A stretch of DNA of 44,501 nt from Sphingomonas faeni (GTDB taxonomy: Bacteria > Pseudomonadota > Alphaproteobacteria > Sphingomonadales > Sphingomonadaceae). Shown here piece after piece: positions 24,787-33,470 of this stretch (position 1 is the stretch's first letter; each line of letters opens with the position of its first letter). The position numbers and the translations under genes are program-made. A model generated the notes under the pieces. That model worked only from the letters and a program-made list of their open reading frames with translations, ran no database searches and had not been told where the DNA came from. The DNA lies in the NCBI RefSeq assembly GCF_003053745.1, contig NZ_QAYE01000014.1, forward strand, positions 1 through 44,501, given 5' to 3'.

Positions 24787-24819
24787 ATCGGGGGCCGGTG
24801 GAAACCACCGACCCCCGAT
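24787..24819 (-). terminator. Strong hairpin between the TonB receptor and oxygenase genes
   Basis: ATCGGGGG (24787-24794) and CCCCCGAT (24812-24819) pair, with an inner GGTGG-AAA-CCACC stem. It is directly downstream of the receptor stop (24839) and upstream of the oxygenase start. There is no U-tract, so it may attenuate or stabilise the message instead of fully terminating it. Confidence 0.55.
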
Positions 24820-24838
24820 ATTGAGTTAATAAGACGAC

Positions 24839-27800
24839 TTAGAATTTGGCTACCGCACCAACATATAGATAACGACCACGGACGTCGTAGATACCGGAAC
24901 CATCGGTAACCCCAGTCAACCCGTAAGGAGGCTGCTTGTTACCGATATTGTCAACTCCGATATACGTATTGAAACGGTCTGACACGTCCGCCTGGAGGCG
25001 GATGTCATGATAGCCAACGGCCGGATACTGCTTGATCGGCGCATAGTCCGCGTTCTGTGGCGGCAGACCATTTAGACCATTATAGTCTTCATACGTGTTG
25101 AGATATGCAGCGCCGATGTAACGGAATCCGTAGTTTATCCCAACCTTACCGACGCTCGCACCGGCGTTGAACGTAAGACGGTTTTTCGGATCACCCAATT
25201 CGCCGAGCAACCTATCCTTAAACGATGGATCGGCTGGGTTGGTAAAGTTGTCGTTCTGGATCGAACGGACATACGCGGCCTGAATAAAACCAGTACCCCA
25301 AGAGAACTTGTGATTGTAATTCACGTTCGCCTGAACACCGCGCACCTTCAGCTTGGCAAAGTTCGCCGTGGACTGAAGCAGGGAACCTTGAAGGACCTGG
25401 AACGGCTGTTCGCCCGCAGGACCGCCATTCGCACCGGCACGTTGGAAGAGTCCGCAGAAGGGATTGTCCAACGACGTTGCATCATAGCACAGGTTCAAGA
25501 TGTCTTGCGGTGAACCCGTGGCAGTGATCACGTCCTTGACAGTAATGTCGTAATAGTCAGCGGAGATCGAGAGCCCGGGAGCGAACGACGGTGTGACGAC
25601 AAAACCGGCCGTGTAGGAATCAGATTTTTCGGCTTTCAGGTTCGGATTGCCACCGCTTACGAACTCGAGCGATGCAGTATAGACGTAGTCGTATCCAGCA
25701 GGACGACCTGCCGCATTGCAATTTGCAACCCGATTTGCCGAGCCAGTTGCGAGATTCCGAGCTGAACATGGATCGTCGGGAGCTGGAGTAAAGTTCTGCG
25801 ACTGCGAGGAATAAAGCTCACCGAGGTTCGGCGCACGCACCGACCGCGAGTAGCTTCCGCGAAACATCAGGTCTTCAACAGGACGGTATTGAATGCCGCC
25901 GGAGTACGCATAGACTGTACCCGCCGAGCCCTTGTAATCTGAAACACGTCCGGAACCGTTGATCGTTAGTTCACGAATCAGCGGCAGATCCTTGAGGAGC
26001 GGAACACGTAGCTCGCCAAAAGCTTCCTTTACTGCAAACGCTGTAGGCGGATTAAGCGTGGGGATTGCATTGTAGAAAGCGTACCCAGCCTGGGTGAAGT
26101 CATCGAGATCGTAATAATTCGTTTCGCGGCGATATTCGCCACCGACAACGAACGCGATTGGACCGCCAGGAAGCGAAAACAGCTGGCTAAGATCCCCTGA
26201 CACGAAGCCGGTTGCGTCGAACTGAGTGATCTTGCCCTGAGCGCGTGACGCGACTGTCAGATAGTCACGGGCGGCTTGGGACACCGAACCATCGCCGAAG
26301 GGATTGATAGGTACGCAAGCAGCGATGTCTGCCGCGAGCTGTGCCGGATTGCCGCCGACATCGCTTCCTGCATAGCGAGGGTCCACCTGTGACCGGCAGA
26401 CGACTTGGCCGGCTGCGTTTCTCGTCGAATCGACAGACAGCAGATAGCGCTGCGTGTTGATGTTGCCCTGGATGAGATTCTTTTCCTTGAACTCACCGTA
26501 GTTGGCCGACAATTCGTAGTGCCAATCGTCGTTGAAATCACCGCGAACGCCGCCAACGATCCGGTAGGTTTCACGACGGATTTGCTCGTCGCGAATACCA
26601 AGATCGAGCCAGTTGCGACGGAGGGAGAAGCGATAGGAACCGTCAGCAATTTGTGCCAACGACGCGTTCTGTCGCGCCAGTCCTCCTGCCGTCGTGCCAA
26701 ACGCAGCCCCGCTGTTGGGGTTCACACCGGAGTTCACCCCCGCCGCTAGCTGCGTAGCCAGTGTCGCGCGGGCTTGGGCACCGAGATAGGGATTGTCGAG
26801 CCGAATGCCTTCACGATTAACGTCGCCGGTCGTGAAGTACGAAAAGTCCGATACTCCCGTTACAGTCGTCGCGTCTCCCAAGGTTTGCCCCTGCGAGAAG
26901 AATGGACCGCTCTGCGAACCACGTGCGTCGCTGCGTGAGTACTTGGCTTCGATAAACGGAACGAATGCACGCGAAATCTCATAGTGGCCAAGGACGTTAA
27001 ACGAGTACCGCTTGAGATCCGGGGACAGAACCAAGAGGCGTCCCTGACGACTGTTGTATCCATTCCCGTTTATGAAGCTGCCGTTCGGTCCCAGGCCGAC
27101 CCGAAGTCCATTCTGCTGGGCCAGCGCACCACCCGGCTGAAACAAATAGGAACAGGTGTAGGACGTACCCACGGCATCGTTGCCGCACGGTGCACCAGCC
27201 AAGCCAGGGCGGTACCGGATCCCAACTTGCCCACCGGTCGAGATAGTCGTCGAGCGGATGTCGTTGAAGAATGCGCGATCGAAGACGTTGTCGGCGCCAT
27301 TCACGGAGCCAGCTGGATCAGTATCGACTGTGACGAAGCCGTTGACCTGTTTGACGTTAGGCCGGCCGCTCGCGTAATAATCCTCTTGATGTGCATATTC
27401 GGCGCTGACGGTGATATTACCACGTCCGCCCCCAAAGTTCTTGCCTGCGATAGCCCCGATCAGCTGCGCGCCAGCATCGCCATATTTGCTGATGCCCGAC
27501 TGGCCGCGAAGGCTTAGGCCGTCGTAGTCGTCCTTCAAGACAAAATTAACGACACCCGCGACGGCATCGGAGCCGTAGGTAGCAGAAGCGCCGCCAGTGA
27601 GAATCTGGATGTCTTTGATCAGATCCGACGGGATCGTATTGATGTCGACCGACACGCCACTGTTCAAGATGTCGCCGGCGACGTGGCGACGACCGTTCAC
27701 GAGAACGAGTGTCCGCTGCGTACCAAGGCCGTAAAGATCAATGAGGTTGAGTCCGCGCACACCCAAGCTCACGGTCGAGTTCTGCTGGCTGAACGTATTA

Positions 27801-28144
27801 CGCAGCTGAGGCAGCTCGTTCAGCGTATCGCCGACTGACACCTTTCCGGTCTGGAAAAGCTGTTCGCCGGATACGGTCGTGATCGGCGACGTCGACTGGA
27901 TATTTGGTGAGCGGATGCGCGATCCGGTAACGAGGATATCGCCAGTGTTCGTAGCCGTCGCCTCGCCCGTTGCAACGGCAGTGTTCGGGGCGTTCTGCGC
28001 GGATGGTTCCGCCGACGCGTCTACGGAAGCGGCATCTGACTGCGCCTGCATCGCCGAAGGCTGCGTTTGAGCCGAGACGGTGCTCGGGGTGATTAGGGCA
28101 ACGCCGGTAAGTGCCGTGGCGCCGAGGAGGCGATAAAATTTCAT
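24839..28144 (-). CDS. Large TonB-dependent receptor, transposon cargo (1101 aa)
   Basis: It has a signal peptide (MKFYRLLGATALTGVALITP, ending near VSAQTQ), a Ser/Ala-rich linker, and a TonB box-like GDILVTGSRI (about residues 68-78). The plug shows NIQSTSPITTVSGEQL, LVLVNGRRHV and GGASATYGSDAVAGVVNFVL; the barrel ends in RGRYLYVGAVAKF. It has many Cys pairs in extracellular-loop positions. CAGGGG precedes the start. This is the large oligosaccharide/oligopeptide-type receptor class that sphingomonads carry in many copies; the substrate cannot be told. With the oxygenase it resembles receptor/oxygenase neighbourhoods such as PiuA/PiuC, but similarity to these is only in gene order. Confidence 0.92.
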   Translation of the reverse strand: MKFYRLLGATALTGVALITPSTVSAQTQPSAMQAQSDAASVDASAEPSAQNAPNTAVATGEATATNTGDILVTGSRIRSPNIQSTSPITTVSGEQLFQTGKVSVGDTLNELPQLRNTFSQQNSTVSLGVRGLNLIDLYGLGTQRTLVLVNGRRHVAGDILNSGVSVDINTIPSDLIKDIQILTGGASATYGSDAVAGVVNFVLKDDYDGLSLRGQSGISKYGDAGAQLIGAIAGKNFGGGRGNITVSAEYAHQEDYYASGRPNVKQVNGFVTVDTDPAGSVNGADNVFDRAFFNDIRSTTISTGGQVGIRYRPGLAGAPCGNDAVGTSYTCSYLFQPGGALAQQNGLRVGLGPNGSFINGNGYNSRQGRLLVLSPDLKRYSFNVLGHYEISRAFVPFIEAKYSRSDARGSQSGPFFSQGQTLGDATTVTGVSDFSYFTTGDVNREGIRLDNPYLGAQARATLATQLAAGVNSGVNPNSGAAFGTTAGGLARQNASLAQIADGSYRFSLRRNWLDLGIRDEQIRRETYRIVGGVRGDFNDDWHYELSANYGEFKEKNLIQGNINTQRYLLSVDSTRNAAGQVVCRSQVDPRYAGSDVGGNPAQLAADIAACVPINPFGDGSVSQAARDYLTVASRAQGKITQFDATGFVSGDLSQLFSLPGGPIAFVVGGEYRRETNYYDLDDFTQAGYAFYNAIPTLNPPTAFAVKEAFGELRVPLLKDLPLIRELTINGSGRVSDYKGSAGTVYAYSGGIQYRPVEDLMFRGSYSRSVRAPNLGELYSSQSQNFTPAPDDPCSARNLATGSANRVANCNAAGRPAGYDYVYTASLEFVSGGNPNLKAEKSDSYTAGFVVTPSFAPGLSISADYYDITVKDVITATGSPQDILNLCYDATSLDNPFCGLFQRAGANGGPAGEQPFQVLQGSLLQSTANFAKLKVRGVQANVNYNHKFSWGTGFIQAAYVRSIQNDNFTNPADPSFKDRLLGELGDPKNRLTFNAGASVGKVGINYGFRYIGAAYLNTYEDYNGLNGLPPQNADYAPIKQYPAVGYHDIRLQADVSDRFNTYIGVDNIGNKQPPYGLTGVTDGSGIYDVRGRYLYVGAVAKF

Positions 28145-28460
28145 GGTAGAACCCCTGACCTGCTTTTCTATTTCTTACTGAATTTAAGCCGTTTTAAAGG
28201 GGTATGCGCAAGAGATCGCCGTCATAAAATGACAGGAAGATGAACTTCTAATTTCGAATGTGACAAAAATGATACATCGTGTAGCACCGTTGGTGAACTT
28301 CTAGGGCGAGGGCAGCATTCCAGCGCTATCTCGCGTCCATGCTCAAGCGGCCTACCGCTAACCACTAATTTCCTTGCCCTGCTCTGGAAAATGCAAGCTA
28401 GGGTTTTTTTATCTTGAACCTGCGTTAAGGCTGCCTTCGGGTTAATTCGAGAACCATCCT
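28145..28460. promoter_or_regulatory. Divergent control region of the transposon cargo
   Basis: This 316-bp A/T-richer region separates the receptor gene from the divergent regulator gene. The decamer TGAACTTCTA occurs twice in the same orientation, at 28241-28250 and 28294-28303, a 53-bp period (about five helical turns). OmpR-type regulators bind direct repeats, so these are candidate operators for the neighbouring regulator. Confidence 0.45.
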
Positions 28461-29267
28461 ATGCCTGACAACGAACACATCTCAGTTATAGACGCGGTCA
28501 TGATTGGCGAGCAGCCAAGCGCTCAAAAGCCGAGAATAGTATTAGTTGGTTCGCCTGGCGAGAGTGGCGCCATCAAGGAATATCTCTCACAACAGCTTTA
28601 TGAAATACAACAGGCAAATACAGCTCAAGATCTCAGTGACTTTTTATCAGAGAATGCGTATGATCTAGTCATAGTTGATGCAATTGTACCCGACGATGAC
28701 ATTGTATCACTGATCCAGAAGATTTCTTTGAAGGATAAACTATTTCACCTGTTTGTTCGATCCGAAACTGATGATGAGGTCGATACCGTTCTGGCGTTGG
28801 AACTAGGCGCCGATGATTGCGTCGCTCTTTCGTGCAGTCCCCGTGAAATCAAGGCTCGGGTTCGTGCACTGTTGCGTCGTCGCATAACTGATGCGCAAAA
28901 ACTAATTGAGGTCTCCGCTGAGCGAAGTAGCGCCTCAGGATCGGAACTCTCGTATGAGGGCTGGATATTAAATAGGGATAGATGTCTCCTATTTTCCCCA
29001 GTAGGTGATGTTATAGATCTAACAAATGCAGAATATGGAATATTAGTAAAACTATTTATCGAACCAGGATCGGTAAAAGACCGATCGAGTCTACTAAATG
29101 TAGATAGTGAGTCTAGCGAGTATGATGTCAGGTCACTTGACGTTTTTGTTAGCAGGCTTCGTAAGAAGATGGCTCATTACGATGGTCAAGACTTAATAGA
29201 AACAGTTCGAGGCAGGGGATATCGACTTAGCATAACCCCGAACCGGGTAACATCCGGTGAACCGTAA
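28461..29267 (+). CDS. OmpR-family response regulator with atypical receiver (268 aa)
   Basis: The receiver domain (residues 23-140) keeps the phosphoacceptor Asp73 (DLVIVDAIVP) and a Ser (Ser101). The acidic pair normally near LVDD is replaced by Gly-Ser (RIVLVGSPGE), and the conserved Lys of the usual YVTKPF motif is replaced by Leu123 (CVALSCSPREI). The winged-helix DNA-binding domain (residues 165-258) is intact: IDLTNAEYGILVKLF, VFVSRLRKKM and ETVRGRGYRLS. No histidine kinase is nearby. The gene is A/T-richer than its neighbours. It is divergent from the TonB receptor and likely controls the cargo operon by phosphorylation-independent or altered signalling. Confidence 0.88.
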   Translation: MPDNEHISVIDAVMIGEQPSAQKPRIVLVGSPGESGAIKEYLSQQLYEIQQANTAQDLSDFLSENAYDLVIVDAIVPDDDIVSLIQKISLKDKLFHLFVRSETDDEVDTVLALELGADDCVALSCSPREIKARVRALLRRRITDAQKLIEVSAERSSASGSELSYEGWILNRDRCLLFSPVGDVIDLTNAEYGILVKLFIEPGSVKDRSSLLNVDSESSEYDVRSLDVFVSRLRKKMAHYDGQDLIETVRGRGYRLSITPNRVTSGEP

Positions 29268-29340
29268 CTGCCGCTGTCTTTTTCATAATTAACAAGCTTT
29301 TTACCGCCGGCGCGTGATGGCGAGAAGCGCCCCACATCGA

Positions 29341-29378
29341 GCTACTGTGAATCTGTGTCCGAATAATGCACAGGGGCC
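29341..29378. repeat. Right terminal inverted repeat of the Tn3-family transposon
   Basis: GCTACTGTGAATCTGTGTCC continues to GCACAGGGGCC. It is the inverse of the left repeat with three mismatches over 38 bases. It lies 73 bases after the regulator stop. Confidence 0.85.
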
Positions 29379-29390
29379 GAGAAGGCATCG

Positions 29391-29421
29391 GCGTTCTCGG
29401 AATCGATTGAATTTTGGGGAT
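29391..29421. repeat. Dispersed repeat fragment next to the transposon end
   Basis: On the minus strand this reads CAATCGATTCCGAGAACGC, the core of the dispersed palindromic repeat in inverted orientation. It lies 12 bases outside the right terminal repeat. Confidence 0.6.
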
Positions 29422-29452
29422 GCCTAGGTTCGGGAGGAGAGCTGCATCATCG

Positions 29453-29812
29453 CTATGGACCCAATCGTATCCATTCTTTCTTTTCGAGCTCGGGGTCAAA
29501 GGCGAGCAGTACTCGACCGGGGGGCAGCTTGAACGAGCTTTGGTAGGCTTCGAAGAAGGCGTGGTAAAGCGTGGCGTAGGTTTCGAAGCCAAGTCCCGTT
29601 TGGGCAGTCGTTTCTGACGTTCCGATCGTCCAGGTATACTCCGGGCCATTTACTGGAGAGCGTTGAGGGCCTGAGGCGTAGAACGAGGCTTCTCGTGTGC
29701 CATTAACACTGAGGATGAAGCGCATACCAACCCGCTGCCCTTCATAGCGCATCTGGTATTTGCCGCCTTCCGCGATCCAGCCCTCCTCGGATTTTTGAAA
29801 ATTGAATACCAT
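29453..29812 (-). CDS. Hypothetical protein (119 aa)
   Basis: The start is placed at MVFNFQKSEEGWIAEGG; the longer frame adds a basic segment without a ribosome binding site. The product is strand-rich at the N-terminus (YQMRYEGQRVGMRFILSVN) and aromatic-helical in the middle (LYHAFFEAYQSSFKLPP). No domain is recognised. There is no signal peptide. Confidence 0.55.
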   Translation of the reverse strand: MVFNFQKSEEGWIAEGGKYQMRYEGQRVGMRFILSVNGTREASFYASGPQRSPVNGPEYTWTIGTSETTAQTGLGFETYATLYHAFFEAYQSSFKLPPGRVLLAFDPELEKKEWIRLGP

Positions 29813-29995
29813 AGCGCGGACTTTCGCACTCCGAACGCTCGTCCGCAATTAGGCGTTCGGCCAATTCCGTTTTTTCGATCGGGATCGAGTTTCGAGAATG
29901 AGCGGATTAAATAGGAAAGCGGAACCGCCGCTTGGGAGCGCCTAAGGCGGAAAGTAGACGTTGCCGTCTATCGTCGTACGCCGGATACAGGTGCA

Positions 29996-30547
29996 ATGAT
30001 CGCACTGGCCCTCCTGCTGCAAGCAGCTCCCGTTCCCCCGGTTCCTTCTCCTCCCCGAGACAGCTATTTGGCTGCGATTGCGCTTTGGCGGGACAATGCG
30101 CCGTCCGACGCGGAGATACGGTCGGCTATCGATAGTGCCGTTGGAGCGGTCGCCTCCGGAGCCCTTGCGGATGTAGGCATCCAAGTCGACTACCGGAAAC
30201 AGAGCTCGGTTGGTCGATGGCTCAAATGGTACGATCAGATGAAGCCTGTGATCGCTCGACATGTGCCCGCTGACCTCCGTCAAACCAACGCAATCGTGGC
30301 GGATTGTGTCGTTGAAGATCTAGCTTGGACTCTATCACCTGAGGAAATCACCAGTGTCAGAAACTTATTTTCGACGACAGCCAGTAAAAAGTTCTGGTCT
30401 GTTGCCGGTGTCTTTCGCGAAAAGATGAAGGACTGCTACCTCAATGCGTTGAATCTAAAAGCCCTTGACGCCGACTTTCTCACCATTGGCCTGCGTCCGC
30501 CCAAACCGCCTAAGCAGACATTACCGCATGGATTTGTCATGAACTAA
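29996..30547 (+). CDS. Secreted hypothetical protein (183 aa)
   Basis: A short hydrophobic N-terminus (MIALALLLQAAPVPPVPSPP) suggests export with a proline-rich spacer. The mature part is mostly helical with a Trp/Tyr-rich region (VGRWLKWYDQMKPVI). Two cysteines (VADCVVED and MKDCYLNA) could form a disulfide. No family recognised. Confidence 0.65.
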   Translation: MIALALLLQAAPVPPVPSPPRDSYLAAIALWRDNAPSDAEIRSAIDSAVGAVASGALADVGIQVDYRKQSSVGRWLKWYDQMKPVIARHVPADLRQTNAIVADCVVEDLAWTLSPEEITSVRNLFSTTASKKFWSVAGVFREKMKDCYLNALNLKALDADFLTIGLRPPKPPKQTLPHGFVMN

Positions 30548-30605
30548 CTAAGTGACCAAAGTCCATTTTGAAACGTGCACAGGTTAACGACCTACTTAAA
30601 GTCTA

Positions 30606-31058
30606 TTAACTGGCCCCGCCGGAATTGAGAAAAGAGGTAGCCAGAGATATAGATCGCCAAATATCATTTTTGTTGGCTGGGGGTTCACTAAATGCTAGTA
30701 CGATATATTTATTATTGACGGTGAATTTGTATCCACAAGCATAGAATTTACTATTAGTACAGAGCAGTTTATAATCGCCGAAAGCTCTGGCTTTCCCATT
30801 ACCATAACCAGTTGGTATAACTGACATAAAGTCTGCTTCGGTATGAGTCTGAAGCCTTGAATCTAAAACTAGGTCAAACGTATTAAATTTAATACGTAGA
30901 AACCGTCGACCACTCGGCTTGTAAGACACTACGCGACTGGCGTCCGTTCTAATCTTAAAACCATCAACTTCCGCAACTACGACTTTGGATGGCTGTTTCA
31001 CCGAGCATGCGCCAATTAACGTTGCGGATAGGATCACAGTCACATTAATTTTGGACAT
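30606..31058 (-). CDS. Putative lipoprotein (150 aa)
   Basis: The N-terminus ends in a lipobox, ATLIGAC (Cys18), so the product is probably a lipoprotein. The mature part is strand-rich with two more Cys residues (LLCTNSKFYACGY) that could pair. Codon use is clearly more A/T-rich than the surroundings, suggesting recent transfer. Family not recognised. Confidence 0.75.
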   Translation of the reverse strand: MSKINVTVILSATLIGACSVKQPSKVVVAEVDGFKIRTDASRVVSYKPSGRRFLRIKFNTFDLVLDSRLQTHTEADFMSVIPTGYGNGKARAFGDYKLLCTNSKFYACGYKFTVNNKYIVLAFSEPPANKNDIWRSISLATSFLNSGGAS

Positions 31059-31332
31059 CGGTTTGGCTTCGTCAAAGAGGCACCCTTACTCAGCCATGAT
31101 GCTCTGCTGAACGAGCGTCGGCAATCAAGAAACACAAATCCATTTTGAGCGACCAATTATGGGCAATCACGCATTCTCGAAAAGGATGCTATTTCAAGAA
31201 TCGTGACACGGGCCGCGGTGCAAAAGAGATTGAATTTGAGGAAGGGAGCTAAGTCGCTCAGATTTAAGCATCTGAGAGCTTTGCGTGCCCTCCCCAATCT
31301 CTCTCATAGCATCTGCCGCGTCAGGACCTTTA

Positions 31333-31611
31333 CTAGGACGGCGTAAATCGACCGGCGCGGCTCACTCGGACCCCCTCTTTGGCCCATGCAGCCTGTGATT
31401 TGCATATATCTCTGGATGGGCCGGGTTGAGGCATGGCGGCGGGTAGGTCAGCAAAGAACTTGATACAGTAAACATGACGACGCTCGTCATATCGTGCCCT
31501 GTAGTCGTCGGTTATTGTCCTGGTGCGCGGTGGCACAGCTGCGGCTCCGATTGAAAGGGATGCAATCAGCAGTCCAGCCGCAAAAACCCTGCTCGTGTTG
31601 GTCGGTATCAT
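31333..31611 (-). CDS. Small secreted protein (92 aa)
   Basis: The start at MIPTNTSRVFAAGLLIASLS is fixed by GGAG(CAGGAT) just upstream; the longer frame to 32082 lacks any signal. A signal peptide ends near GAAAVPP. Two cysteines (VYCIKFF and RDICKSQ) may pair. Small sphingomonad proteins of this kind are known to me but not their function. Confidence 0.7.
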   Translation of the reverse strand: MIPTNTSRVFAAGLLIASLSIGAAAVPPRTRTITDDYRARYDERRHVYCIKFFADLPAAMPQPGPSRDICKSQAAWAKEGVRVSRAGRFTPS

Positions 31612-31987
31612 ATCCTGCTCCCGTAGACGCCCGCGCCTGTCCGCGAGGGTCGTGCTTCGGGTTAGCAAGATGTGTGCCACCCCAGTAACACACGCCGGCC
31701 CTACGAGGGGGAGGAATAGATGCCAACGACGCTCACCATTATGTGGCGAAAGGCGCCAACTCCTGGGCTCATACCTTGTGTAGTCTCTATCGATCGGAGT
31801 TCGGGACCAGCGCCCCCCAATGGGACCTACTCGCGAACGATCAAGTTTCGGGAAGTTTAATCCTTTTCCGAAACCCATGGATATCCAGCCTCTGAGTAAA
31901 GGGACATAGCTCTGCATTTCGTATCGGCAGTGTTCAGCGAACATAAAGCTTTTTGGCTCTTCAACGGTCAAAAGGGGGCGCACAGAT
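31612..31987. other. Non-coding stretch between divergent genes
   Basis: About 375 bases between the small secreted protein and the metallopeptidase. It holds a fragment of the dispersed repeat (AGTTTCGGGAAG at about 31850) and probably both promoters. I see no gene with a ribosome binding site. Confidence 0.4.
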
Positions 31988-33391
31988 ATGTTGCTTACGA
32001 TGGTGATTGCCGCGCAGGTCGCGGCATCGAACCCAAAGGCGTCCGAACCACCGTCCGCCGAAGTATCGCACAAAGGCAACACCTGGCAGGTCGACTATAC
32101 CCTTCCTCACGATGCTACCGCCTGGGTCTTCCCCGTCTCTGCGCCAAAACAGATCGATCATTGGCCTTGGCGGCAAGGGGCCTGGCAGGTAGTGACGCCC
32201 GGCGTTCGGATTGAACGCCATGGCGCCTATGACATGCTGGTCGCCAGCAACGGTCGCTCGATACCCCGCAAGGTCCGGATCAACTTTAACCCTACCAGCG
32301 CGACGTTGGAGCGGGAATATGACCCCGCCATCGCCTTCAGCAATGGTGCGACAGCGCTTTATTCCGACCAGTTCGACGTTGCACCGATCGATGATCCAGC
32401 GACCGTGGACGCCAGGGAGGCGGGCTTGACGGTCCAGGATTTCGGCGGGCGCTCCGTGCCAGTGCGCTTTCACGACGATGCCGGTCCGGTATTCGTGCAA
32501 GGCAGGCGGCAAAACGATCCGACTTTGGCTGGAGCGGCTACCTACGTCGTGTTTGGGTCGGGTGAAGTACAGACGATCAAAGGCGTTGCGATGCTTGCCG
32601 ATCCTGCCCTGCCGCGCTGGTTGACGACCGACGTATCGCAGTTCGCGCCACGGGTGGCATCGACCTATGCCTCGAGGCTCGGCGCCCGATCTGATCCGCG
32701 CTTGCCGCTGCTCATCATGGGCTGGCGAGGCGCAACGTCCGGAAAGGTCATCAACGACGGTGGCGTGCGTCCCGGTGAGATCGTGTTGAACTTCGAAGGC
32801 GAGGGTTTGCTCGAGCGCAACGAGCGCGCCGCACGCAGAACTCGATGGTTCATCGCGCACGAGATGGCGCATTTCTGGCTGGGGTCGGAAGGGGTCGGCT
32901 ATGTCGCGCCGTCGGATGCGTGGATCACCGAGGGCGGGGCGGAGATGATGGCCTTCACGCTCCTCGCTGCCGCGAACCACGAATACGCACTGGGCGAACT
33001 TCAGCACGCGGTGGACGATTGCGTAAAGCTGGGCACGAAGCCAATCGCCCAAGCTGCCGATCGTCACGAGAGCCGTGCCTTTTACGCCTGCGGGACGGTG
33101 TTCGCGCTGGCGTCGTCCGGCGTCGCGCGACGCCGCGGCGGCAGCGACTTTTTCGATTTCATCAAGCCGCTGCTCGCCCGGCATCAATCCGACCGACATC
33201 TGGGAAGCGCCGAATGGCTTGGTCATTTCGCAACGCTTGCTGGCAAACCTGGCGCTGCCAATGTGATGCGGTCGATGATCGAGCATGGGTCGAGCCAGCC
33301 GGTGAAGGATATCGAAACCATCTTGAAATTGGCGGACGTTCCGATGAACGTCGTCGGGAACGCCATCGTCCTTGATTCGACCGCGATCTGA
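31988..33391 (+). CDS. Secreted M1-like zinc metallopeptidase (467 aa)
   Basis: The gluzincin motif HEMAH (His291, Glu292, His295) is followed by a Glu (WITEGG, Glu315) about 20 residues later, as in M1/M61-type aminopeptidases. The N-terminal region (residues 30-200) is beta-rich, as in M1-like proteins. A short hydrophobic N-terminus (MLLTMVIAAQVAAS) is consistent with export. AGGGGGCG precedes the ATG. It is followed 79 bases later by an S41-type peptidase on the same strand, so the pair may act together on periplasmic peptides. Confidence 0.85.
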   Translation: MLLTMVIAAQVAASNPKASEPPSAEVSHKGNTWQVDYTLPHDATAWVFPVSAPKQIDHWPWRQGAWQVVTPGVRIERHGAYDMLVASNGRSIPRKVRINFNPTSATLEREYDPAIAFSNGATALYSDQFDVAPIDDPATVDAREAGLTVQDFGGRSVPVRFHDDAGPVFVQGRRQNDPTLAGAATYVVFGSGEVQTIKGVAMLADPALPRWLTTDVSQFAPRVASTYASRLGARSDPRLPLLIMGWRGATSGKVINDGGVRPGEIVLNFEGEGLLERNERAARRTRWFIAHEMAHFWLGSEGVGYVAPSDAWITEGGAEMMAFTLLAAANHEYALGELQHAVDDCVKLGTKPIAQAADRHESRAFYACGTVFALASSGVARRRGGSDFFDFIKPLLARHQSDRHLGSAEWLGHFATLAGKPGAANVMRSMIEHGSSQPVKDIETILKLADVPMNVVGNAIVLDSTAI

Positions 33392-33470
33392 TCCGGCCTC
33401 GGGAAGAAGGCTGACCGGACCGTGCATCGTCGCCGGACGGCGATGGGCATCCCTCATCGAGAATTGCCGC

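Larger units (their letters stand above)
20018..29378. mobile_element. Tn3-family transposon with TonB receptor/2OG oxygenase/regulator cargo
   Basis: The left inverted repeat (20018-20056, GGCCCCTTTGCATTATTCGG onward) and the right repeat (29341-29378, complement GGCCCCTGTGCATTATTCGG onward) match in 35 of 38 positions. Between them lie tnpA, whose stop is inside the left repeat, a divergent tnpR and the intergenic resolution site, then cargo: an oxygenase gene, a large TonB receptor and a response regulator. This is the standard layout of Tn3-subgroup elements with cargo at the right. The 5-bp flanks (AAAAA left, GAGAA right) are not identical, so the ends may have been rearranged. Cargo genes, especially the regulator, have lower GC than the transposition genes. 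Confidence 0.8.

Noticed and set aside
23782..28144. Iron-uptake PiuA/PiuC pair
   Set aside because: The gene order is similar, but the oxygenase has a different N-terminal region and the receptor is of the large sphingomonad type; nothing shows iron or siderophore specificity.
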